Positions 1 through 7,309 of a DNA stretch of 64,000 nucleotides are shown here, one piece after another. Within the stretch, counting starts at the first letter, position 1; each line of letters opens with the position of its first letter. A model generated the notes under the pieces. The model did no database searches, was not told the DNA's origin, and worked only from the letters and a program-made list of their open reading frames with translations. The stretch is from the NCBI RefSeq assembly GCF_002155965.1, contig NZ_MUMH01000078.1, positions 17,995 through 81,994 of the forward strand, given 5' to 3'. The stretch is from Allokutzneria sp. NRRL B-24872 (GTDB lineage: Bacteria; Actinomycetota; Actinomycetes; Mycobacteriales; Pseudonocardiaceae). The translations under genes and the position numbers were made by a program.

Positions 1-412
1 TTCGCGAAGGCGTCTGCCCGCTCCGGCATAGCCGTGGTAGCTGGGCTGGCCTTCGCAGGAGTGGAGCCCGTACAGCGTTCCACCGAGCACCGCCACCTTG
101 CCCCGGAACTTGGAGCGGTCCGCTGGCTCAAGCTTCCAGTCAGCGGGCGCGTCGTAGGCGGCGGGCTCCGCGAACGACCGCACGCCCTGCCAACCGGGCA
201 CGACGGCGGGCACCGTCTTCAGCAGGAGCCGGTGTGCTCGTCGTAGCCTGTCCTCCGGTGCTGCCACCCTGGTTCATGAGCACGAGCGTGGTCGCCACTC
301 CTGCCACGGCCAGCACGAGCGCGACCAGCCCGACGATCAGCGGGGTGCGGCCGCGCCCGGTTCGGGGAACCTCGCCCGTTCTGCCACATCGACGATTAGA
401 ATCCGCGATCAC
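1..412 (-). pseudogene. Membrane-anchored extracellular protein, frameshifted and cut by the window edge
   Basis: From a likely GTG at 412 the reverse strand encodes a short Arg/Gly-rich cytoplasmic tail, one hydrophobic anchor (PLIVGLVALVLAVAGV) and a Ser/Thr/Gly linker. This frame then turns Arg-rich and stops at 140. A neighbouring frame from about 225 to the window edge reads a sensible extracellular domain containing VVPGWQGV and YDAPADWK, a pattern I know from membrane-anchored secreted proteins of Pseudonocardiales. I infer one gene with a frame break at about 205-235, either real or a sequencing error. Function is unknown and the C-terminus lies outside the window. It is divergent from the next gene. 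Confidence 0.55.
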
Positions 413-434
413 AGCATTCCGGGACGAGGAGAAC

Positions 435-1925
435 ATGGGCAACCAGTCGCCGCTAGACCCGTTGGAACAGAAGGAAAAGATGGATCAGATCGACGGCCTG
501 CTGAAGAGTGTCGAAGGCGATCCGCTCCAGTTGGACGCGGTGCTGCGGACGTCGTCGGCGGTGCTGAATCTCCACGCGGACGTGGCTGCCACGGCGCTGC
601 GCGCGGGCTACGCGATCTTCGCGGCGGCCATCGCGACGGACGACGTCACGGTGGAGGTCGGCGGGCGCGAACTCGTCCTGGCGGCCGGGTCGACCAAGGA
701 GATCGCGAACGCCGACAACTGGCTCACCACCTGCTTCCTCGGCATGGTCTGCCGCGATTCCACCGTGCTGGAAACCTTGATGAACAACCACATCAAGGGC
801 AATGCCGAGGTCGACGCGATGCAGTCCTACCTGCGCGAGGGCCGGGCCGCCAGCAGGAAGTCCGAAGATCCGACGATCAAGGCCCTGTCGTGGTTCCTCG
901 GCAACCAGCCGAAGTTGTTCGCCGAGGCGCTGACGCGAGCGTTGGAGGACGCGACGGGAGGCCTCGCGCTCGGTCCGCTCGCGGTGGCCTGCGCTGCGTT
1001 CGATCAAGGCTTCCCGATCGGGATCGATTCCGGCCTCCTGCCGAAGGACATCGTCGAACGCAAGTGGCGCAACGAGAATCCGGTGCCGTCGCTGGCGGCC
1101 GTGAAGCGGACGTGGCGCATCGTCGACCGGCACGAGGCCGACGCGGGCGTGGCCGACCGCGAAGGCGACGCGCTGACCGCGGAGCTGAACGAACTGATCG
1201 AGCGGGACCCGGGCCAGCTCCACGTGATCGGGCCGAAAGCGTTGCAGGAGACGGGATACCACCTCATCAACGATGAGCACGGGGCCTGGATTCACACCTG
1301 GGACAGCCTCACGCTGGCCATGCAGGCCTACTACGGCATCTTCGTGCGGGCGATGAGGCCCGGGGAGACGTCGGTGCGCCTGCGGGACGACGCGGTCCTG
1401 CTCCCGGCGACCGGTGCAACGCCGCACACGAACGCGGACACGTGGCTCAAAGCCATGTACCTCAGCATGATCTGCCGCGACCGCAACCGCGTGAACGACC
1501 TCTTGCGGGTGCCGGAGGAGCTGCGGCGCAGCACCGGCACGGACCACGACGAGGCCGTGCACGAGTGGGTCAAGGTGCTGTACGGGTACTGGTACGGCGG
1601 CTACAGCATGTCCAAGAGCTCGCTGGAAGCCGTGCCGCAGGACGACGACCTGCTCTACCCGACCGCCGAGCTCTTCTACCAGATCTCCGAGGACGACCAG
1701 ACCGGGTTCACCGACTCGCTGGCGCGGGCGCTGGAGCGGCACCGGCGGTACTGGACGCGGACCGATGAGCTGGCGAAGGAACCGGAGGGTTTCTTCGCGC
1801 TCGCGCCGCTCGCGCTGGCCAACCGAGCAGTGGACTCGGGCTGGCTCCGCGTCACCGTGCGCTCCTCGTATCTGCCGCTGACGCTGCTCAACGGCGGCCG
1901 GATCGGTGAAGGAGCGCCGAGGTGA
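435..1925 (+). CDS. Imm49-family immunity protein with two tandem Imm49 domains
   Basis: A 496-residue protein starting at ATG 435, with GAGGAG just upstream. The product is two copies of the Imm49 fold. Copy 1 (about residues 40-235) has ANADNWLTTCFLGMVCRD and ALGPLAVACAAFDQGFPI. Copy 2 (about 255-490) has TNADTWLKAMYLSMICRD and FALAPLALANRAVDSGWL. Imm49 proteins are predicted immunity proteins of polymorphic toxin systems. Single-domain members are about half this length, so this is a fused duplication. There is no signal peptide, so it is probably cytosolic. No cognate toxin is visible in the 400 bp to the left, so it may be an orphan immunity gene. The family call is strong; the partner is unknown. 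Confidence 0.8.
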   Translation: MGNQSPLDPLEQKEKMDQIDGLLKSVEGDPLQLDAVLRTSSAVLNLHADVAATALRAGYAIFAAAIATDDVTVEVGGRELVLAAGSTKEIANADNWLTTCFLGMVCRDSTVLETLMNNHIKGNAEVDAMQSYLREGRAASRKSEDPTIKALSWFLGNQPKLFAEALTRALEDATGGLALGPLAVACAAFDQGFPIGIDSGLLPKDIVERKWRNENPVPSLAAVKRTWRIVDRHEADAGVADREGDALTAELNELIERDPGQLHVIGPKALQETGYHLINDEHGAWIHTWDSLTLAMQAYYGIFVRAMRPGETSVRLRDDAVLLPATGATPHTNADTWLKAMYLSMICRDRNRVNDLLRVPEELRRSTGTDHDEAVHEWVKVLYGYWYGGYSMSKSSLEAVPQDDDLLYPTAELFYQISEDDQTGFTDSLARALERHRRYWTRTDELAKEPEGFFALAPLALANRAVDSGWLRVTVRSSYLPLTLLNGGRIGEGAPR

Positions 1926-2714
1926 TCACCCGAGCAGCTTGACGCCGACGGTGGCGATCAGCGCGATCGCCACCGCGAGGAACACCCGGCGGATGAAGGT
2001 GGCACCCCGGCGCACCGCGATCAGGGTGCCCACCACGCCGCCGACGACGTTGCAGACCGCCATGGCGATGCCGAGCCCCCAGAGCACGGTGCCCGCCGGG
2101 ATGAAGAAGAGCAGCGCGCCCAGGCTGGTGGCGACGTTCACGACCTTGGCGATCGCCGAGGCGCTGAGGAACGAGTGACCGGCGAGGCCCACCAGGAGGA
2201 AGACCAGGAACGAGCCGGTTCCCGGCGCGCCCAGCCCGTTCCAGAACCCGATGGCCGCACCGCCGAGCACCGCCACCACCGTGCGCGTGCCGTGCGTCCG
2301 CTCGGCCATTCCCAGGTCGGGGTTGCGCACGGTGTGCACCACGACGAGCAGGAGCGCGACCAGCACCACGACGTTGAGCGCGGCGGCGGGAAGCGCTGAC
2401 GCGCAGGCCGCACCGGCCATCGCCGCGAGGAAGCCCGCCGACGACATGCGCGCCACGGTGCCCCAGTCCATCGGCGTCTTCCGCGAGTAGGTGAAGCCGG
2501 TCGCAGCCGCACCGATCGTGCCGACGACCTTGCTGGTGGCGATGGAGTGGATCACGTGGCCGCCCGGCATGACCACGAGCAGCGCGGGCAGCTGGAGCAG
2601 GCCCCCGCCCCCGACGATCGCGTCGACGGCGCCCGCCAGCAGCGCCGCCGCGCACAGGAAGAGCACGCCGACCCACGAGACGCCGCCGAAGTCCAGGCCA
2701 GCCAGTTCAGGCAA
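1926..2714 (-). CDS. TSUP-family (TauE/SafE-like) membrane transporter
   Basis: A 262-residue polytopic protein with about eight hydrophobic segments and the paired half-repeat layout of sulfite exporter TauE/SafE (DUF81) proteins. The N-terminal repeat carries AGAVDAIVGGGGLLQLPALL, the family's glycine-rich signature, and the C-terminal half has AIGFWNGLGAPGTGSFLVF. The family moves sulfonates, sulfite or other organic anions across the cytoplasmic membrane; the substrate here cannot be told. Its start overlaps the end of the threonine aldolase gene by 8 bp, so the two are probably co-translated. Confidence 0.85.
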   Translation of the reverse strand: MPELAGLDFGGVSWVGVLFLCAAALLAGAVDAIVGGGGLLQLPALLVVMPGGHVIHSIATSKVVGTIGAAATGFTYSRKTPMDWGTVARMSSAGFLAAMAGAACASALPAAALNVVVLVALLLVVVHTVRNPDLGMAERTHGTRTVVAVLGGAAIGFWNGLGAPGTGSFLVFLLVGLAGHSFLSASAIAKVVNVATSLGALLFFIPAGTVLWGLGIAMAVCNVVGGVVGTLIAVRRGATFIRRVFLAVAIALIATVGVKLLG

Positions 2715-3780
2715 CGGCTACGGGCCCCTTCGCCCGCTCCGCCACCGCGAGCAGCCGCTGCGCCGCCGTGCGGATCGCCGCCTCGTCGATGCCCAGCCGG
2801 GTCATCGCCCGGACGCTGGTCGGGGTCCGCACCGCCAGGAGCACTCCCTCATCGGCGGCAACGCGCACGAACTCGCTGGCGGGCAGACCGGTCCCGGACA
2901 CGTCCACCACGAGGACGTTCGTCCGCACCGCGCCGAGCTCGACGCCGAACGCCGGGTGCTGCCCGAGCAGTTCGCCCAGCAGCCGCGCGTTGTGGTGATC
3001 TTCGGCAAGGCGTTCGACGTTGTGCTGGAGCCCGTACAGCGCCGCCGCCGCCATCACCCCCGACTGGTGCAGGCCGCCGCCGTAGGCCGAGCGGTAGGCG
3101 GTGGCCTTCTCGATGAGTTCCGCCGGGCCGGCCAGAACGCTGCCGAACGGGGCCGCGAGCCCCTTCGCGAAACACATCGAGACGGTGTCGGCGGTGTCCG
3201 CGAACTCGGCCAGCGACACCCCTGAGGCGACGCTGGCGTTGGCCAACCGCGCGCCGTCGAGATGGATTGCCAGCGCGGCGTCGAGGGTGTGCTGCCGCAA
3301 CGCGCGCAAGCTGCCGAGCGGGACCACCCGTCCACTGTGGAAGTTGACGGTGTTCTCCGTGCACACCAGCTTCGGCGCGGCGTACAGCGGCTTCCGGGCC
3401 TTGCGCCGCAACGCGAACTCCACCAGCTCCGGGGTGAGGACACCGTCCGGACTGTCCACTGTGTTCAGTGCGACTCCGGCGAGACCGGCGCTCGCGGCGC
3501 TCTCGTAGAAGTTGACGTGGTACTTCGTGTCCGTGATGACCTCGTCGCCGGGGCGGGTGTGCACGCGCAGGGCCAGCTGGTTGCTGAGCGTGCCGCTCGT
3601 GGTGAACAGCGCGGCCTCTTTCCCGAACAGCTCGGCGCACCGGTGTTCGAGCCGCCGCGTCGTCGGGTCCCCGCCCCAGACGTCGTCGCCCACCTCGGCG
3701 TCGGCCATGGCCTTGCGCATCTGGGGGCTCAACTGGCTCAGCGTGTCGCTTCGCAGGTCCACTCGCGCAGACTCGAACAA
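2707..3780 (-). CDS. Low-specificity L-threonine aldolase
   Basis: A PLP enzyme of the beta-eliminating lyase fold that cleaves L-threonine or L-allo-threonine to glycine and acetaldehyde. The N-terminal VDLRSDT motif, HLDGARLANA and the PLP-lysine segment MCFAKGLAAPFGSVLAG are all present, and the length (357 residues) is normal. A longer frame reaches upstream, but TTG 3780 has AGGACGG about six bases before it; GTG 3762 is an alternative start. The coupled TSUP transporter downstream suggests import or export of a related amino or organic acid, which is inference. Confidence 0.87.
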   Translation of the reverse strand: MFESARVDLRSDTLSQLSPQMRKAMADAEVGDDVWGGDPTTRRLEHRCAELFGKEAALFTTSGTLSNQLALRVHTRPGDEVITDTKYHVNFYESAASAGLAGVALNTVDSPDGVLTPELVEFALRRKARKPLYAAPKLVCTENTVNFHSGRVVPLGSLRALRQHTLDAALAIHLDGARLANASVASGVSLAEFADTADTVSMCFAKGLAAPFGSVLAGPAELIEKATAYRSAYGGGLHQSGVMAAAALYGLQHNVERLAEDHHNARLLGELLGQHPAFGVELGAVRTNVLVVDVSGTGLPASEFVRVAADEGVLLAVRTPTSVRAMTRLGIDEAAIRTAAQRLLAVAERAKGPVAVA

Positions 3781-3996
3781 GAAACCGTCCTGACATCTCG
3801 ACGCCTGAATGGCCGAATGGCGTTTCGCGAGCCTAGGCAGGGGCCTCTCGCCCTCACAAGCGACCGGACGACGGTTCAGTCTCGGTTGAAACTTGATCAC
3901 TGGGCAGCCTCAGCTCCGGGACTTCACGGTGAATCACTGAGTAGTTCTGCTCATTATTTGTCGCACATTTGCAATTCGCGTCGCGCGGTGCCCATC

Positions 3997-4899
3997 ATGT
4001 GCGCCATGAAGAATGAGAGCCGATTCGCGAGTGTGCTCGGGGCGCCCGTGCGACTCCAGGTTTTCCTCCTGGTCACCGGGCTGTTCGCAGGCTGGGCGTT
4101 GACCGGTGACAAGTCGTCGCGGCTTCCGGAGGGAACGCGGCCGGATTATTTGGTAAGTCCTCTGATGAGTAATCCTGTCGTGGATGCGGTGCTCGGTTTC
4201 GGTGCCGTGCTGTTCATCGCCGCAGTGCTTTTCGGTGTGCTGCGGTTCCAGGAATTGGATCGCCGGTGGTACTCGCTCCTGCTCGTGACGCTGGCGATCG
4301 GCGGCTACCTCGGCCACGCCGCGCGCATCGTGACCGCGGGCGGGATCGGGGTGAACCTCGGGGCGATCTTCGTGCTCTGCGTCGAGCTGCCGATGATCGG
4401 CGTGGTGGCCGCTGTGCTCGCGGTGCGGACCTCACGACTGCTCCGCGCTCCTGACACCGGCGCCGAGCAGCACCCGGCGGGGGCTCCGCTGCGCTCCCAG
4501 GTGCACCTGGTGGTCTCCGGCGCGTTCGCGGCCTGGTGGCTGGTGGGGGACCTGAGCGCGAACGTGTCGCCGGGCGCGCGGCTGGACTACCTGGTGCCGC
4601 CGCTGCCGGTGGTGTCGCTGACCCCGGCCATCGACGTGCTGGTCGGCAGTGTGGCGCTCGCCCTGGCCTCAGGGACGCTGCTGGTCACCGCCACGACATC
4701 GGCGCGCAGCCGCTGGCTGGGCCAGTTCCTCAGCGCGTTGGCGCTCGGCGCGGTGCTCGGCTTCTTCTTCCGCGTCCTGACGGCGGGCGGGATCGGGGCG
4801 AACATCGGCGGCGGGCTCGTGCTGCTGCTGGGGCTGCCGCTGCTGGTCGCCGCCGCCGGTGCGCTGGCGTGGCGGACGACCCGCCTGCTCCGCGCCTGA
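3997..4899 (+). CDS. Internally duplicated eight-helix membrane protein of unknown function
   Basis: A 300-residue hydrophobic protein; ATG 3997 or ATG 4006 could start it. The two halves (about residues 10-145 and 160-298) clearly repeat each other. Each begins with R-x-Q-V followed by a helix ending in G-D, contains P-x-x-x-x-DYLV, has a second and third helix, then R-x-x-TAGGIG-x-N and a last helix ending in TTRLLRA or RTSRLLRA. I predict about four membrane segments per half. I do not recognise a named family. The 216-bp gap to the divergent aldolase gene is comparatively AT-rich and probably holds both promoters. Confidence 0.7.
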   Translation: MCAMKNESRFASVLGAPVRLQVFLLVTGLFAGWALTGDKSSRLPEGTRPDYLVSPLMSNPVVDAVLGFGAVLFIAAVLFGVLRFQELDRRWYSLLLVTLAIGGYLGHAARIVTAGGIGVNLGAIFVLCVELPMIGVVAAVLAVRTSRLLRAPDTGAEQHPAGAPLRSQVHLVVSGAFAAWWLVGDLSANVSPGARLDYLVPPLPVVSLTPAIDVLVGSVALALASGTLLVTATTSARSRWLGQFLSALALGAVLGFFFRVLTAGGIGANIGGGLVLLLGLPLLVAAAGALAWRTTRLLRA

Positions 4900-4999
4900 C
4901 GAGCGTCCCTGGTCCCGGTGACACGGCCGGGAAAATCGTTCCCGCTCGTTCGTCGGCGGTGGCAGGCTTGCGACCCTCGTTCGACGACAGGACACGCCC

Positions 5000-7177
5000 G
5001 TGCTCACCCAGACGATCATCCGCAAGACCCTTCGAGTCCCGCGCAGCACCGCCGCGTCCGGCAACGGCTCCGCCCTCGCGCGACAGATGGACGCGGTGCT
5101 CACCCGGGTCGGGTTCAAGGCGTCCCAGGAACTCTTGGAGCACCTGTCCGGTCTCAAGCCGCGAGCGGCGAAGAGCCTGGCGCTCAACGTGATCGAGGCC
5201 GTGCGCGGGCTAGTCGGTGATCACGTGAGCCACAACAGCTACTTCGTCGACTTCCCCGACGGAGTGCCGGACACGGTGGAGTTCTGGGTGAGCTGCCTGC
5301 GCGAAGCGCTCATCACGTCGGGCACCGGAGCACCGTCGCGGCGCTCGGACGCGCTCGCCTTCCTCAGCGAGGGCTGGGTCAGGCTCTTGGACCTGCCCAG
5401 CTACGGCCGCTACCGGCACACCCACGCCGAGCTGCTGGCGGCCCACGACGAGCTGATTCCCTCGGTGAAGGACCGCCTCACCGTCCTGCACCTCGGCGGC
5501 ACCCTCGATGCCGAGAAGCACGCGCTGTTCACCGAGCTCGCCAGCTCGGTCACACCCTTGGGCGAAGCCGACCTGGACCTGTTCGCCACCCTCGCCGCGG
5601 ACTGCGCGGGCGGCGTCCTGCCCGAGAACATCCCGGTGCGGGAGAACCGGGCCGTGGTCAACGCCGTTCGGTTGGCGGCCCGGCTCCCGTTGGTCGCGGT
5701 CGACACCGTCGTGGACGTCCTGCGCGTCGCCTGCCAGGCGAGCGGCGGTGACCCCACGCTGGTCGAGCCGACGAGGTTTCGCAGCTTCACCCGAGCCGAG
5801 CGCAGGTCGCTGCTCGCGGCCATGGAACGGGTCGTCGCGGACAACTGGGGCAAGCTCAGCGATGTCGCCCACTACGCGGAGAGGTTCAAGCGACTGGGGG
5901 AGCGCCTGCACCCCGGCGAGCACCAGCAGTTCCCGCACGCGCAGGACGTCTTCGCCGTCGCGCGGGGCGAGCGGAGGGTGCGATCGCTGGCCGGGCGCGC
6001 CGAAGCGGCCTTCGCCGAGGGCGATGTCCTGGGCGCCGCGACCGTGCTCGCGACCGCACCCGGGCACCTGATGCGGTCGCTGGACCGATTGCTGCGCTGC
6101 GCCAACGAACCCGGCGATCTCGACCGAGTCTTTGAGGTGGTGGCGGGTGCGCTCGGCGCGGTGTCCGGGCGCGTGCTCTGCTCGGTCCGCGAACACCTGG
6201 GCAACCGGACTGCGCCTGAGACCGCACGGGTTTTCATCACCCGCAGCCGACGCGCCTGGACCACGCCGGACCGCCGCGCGCCGCTGCCGGACGGGGTCAT
6301 CGAGCGCGCCTGCGCGATGATCGATGCCGAACTCGCGTCGCGGCTTCCGGAGTACGAACACCTGGTGGTCGACCCCGCCGTGCTTGACGTCGCGTTGCCG
6401 TTGTCGGGCAAGGCAAGTGAGGACGGGTTCGCTGTCATGCCGCGCGGTTCCCGCACCCGCGTGGACGGACAGGTTCTGCGGTTCTTCACCTACTGGCGCC
6501 AAAACGGTCAAGCCACCGACTTCGACCTGTCCGCGCTGCTGCTGGACGAGGAGTTCCGTTACGTCGGGCACGTTTCGTGGACTCGCTTGCGCAGCAACGG
6601 CGCGGTGTACTCCGGCGACATCACCAGCGCGCCCGGCGGTGCGACCGAGTTCATCGACATCCCGTTGGACACGGTGGACGCCGCCTACGTCGTGCCACAG
6701 GTCGACATCTACTCCGGCGAGGGTTTCGACGAGGTGGCGGAGTCGATGTTCGGGTGGATGACCCGCGACCGCAGCCAGAAGGGCGCGCCGTTCGACGCGC
6801 GCACGGTGCGGACCCGTTCGGAGATGCGCGGCACCGGGCGCGTGGCGCTGCCGATCCTCTTCGGCCGCAACGACGACGACGGCTGGACGGCGACCTGGCT
6901 GCACCTGTACCTGTCCGGGTCGCCCCGGTTCAACCAGGTCGAGGGGCACCAGGTCAACACCAGCGCGCTCACCCGTGCCGTGGCGCGGCGCGACCACCTG
7001 ACGGTCCGCTATCTCGTCGAACTCCTGCGCCGCAAGGCAGGGCGGGTCACCACGTGGACCTGGGACTCCCACTGGGACGGGCCGGTGACCTTCCTGGGCG
7101 TGCACGAGCCCGAGGGACTGCCGGCGGGGTCGACGGTGATCACCCTGGACCGGCTAACGCGATTGATCCCGCGCTGA
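5000..7177 (+). CDS. TerD-domain protein of the MXAN_6230/SCO0854 family
   Basis: A 725-residue cytosolic protein starting at GTG 5000, with AGGACA upstream. The N-terminal two thirds is helical. The C-terminal part (about 440-690) matches the TerD-like portion of the MXAN_6230/SCO0854 family: FFTYWRQNGQATDFDLSALL, YSGDITSAPGGATEFIDI, QVDIYSGEGFDEVAESMFGW and EMRGTGRVALPILF. TerD domains are associated with tellurite-resistance-type stress and calcium-binding modules. Many members begin with a RING-type Cys cluster, and none is visible here. It is monocistronic, and its exact role is unknown. Confidence 0.8.
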   Translation: MLTQTIIRKTLRVPRSTAASGNGSALARQMDAVLTRVGFKASQELLEHLSGLKPRAAKSLALNVIEAVRGLVGDHVSHNSYFVDFPDGVPDTVEFWVSCLREALITSGTGAPSRRSDALAFLSEGWVRLLDLPSYGRYRHTHAELLAAHDELIPSVKDRLTVLHLGGTLDAEKHALFTELASSVTPLGEADLDLFATLAADCAGGVLPENIPVRENRAVVNAVRLAARLPLVAVDTVVDVLRVACQASGGDPTLVEPTRFRSFTRAERRSLLAAMERVVADNWGKLSDVAHYAERFKRLGERLHPGEHQQFPHAQDVFAVARGERRVRSLAGRAEAAFAEGDVLGAATVLATAPGHLMRSLDRLLRCANEPGDLDRVFEVVAGALGAVSGRVLCSVREHLGNRTAPETARVFITRSRRAWTTPDRRAPLPDGVIERACAMIDAELASRLPEYEHLVVDPAVLDVALPLSGKASEDGFAVMPRGSRTRVDGQVLRFFTYWRQNGQATDFDLSALLLDEEFRYVGHVSWTRLRSNGAVYSGDITSAPGGATEFIDIPLDTVDAAYVVPQVDIYSGEGFDEVAESMFGWMTRDRSQKGAPFDARTVRTRSEMRGTGRVALPILFGRNDDDGWTATWLHLYLSGSPRFNQVEGHQVNTSALTRAVARRDHLTVRYLVELLRRKAGRVTTWTWDSHWDGPVTFLGVHEPEGLPAGSTVITLDRLTRLIPR

Positions 7178-7309
7178 CGCTTGGCTAGGCTTGTGACGCG
7201 AGGCTATGAAGGGACTTCCTTCTCCCCTTTCGATGGCTACTAGTACCTTCGCTTTCCTCGCTTCACCGTTCCGGACTCAGCGCGGGCAACGCCCATCTAG
7301 GGTGACCGC

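Noticed and set aside
5210..7105. Long reverse-strand open frame opposite the TerD protein gene
   Set aside because: It is Arg/His/Val-rich antisense sequence with no domain, produced by GC-rich codons of the real forward gene.
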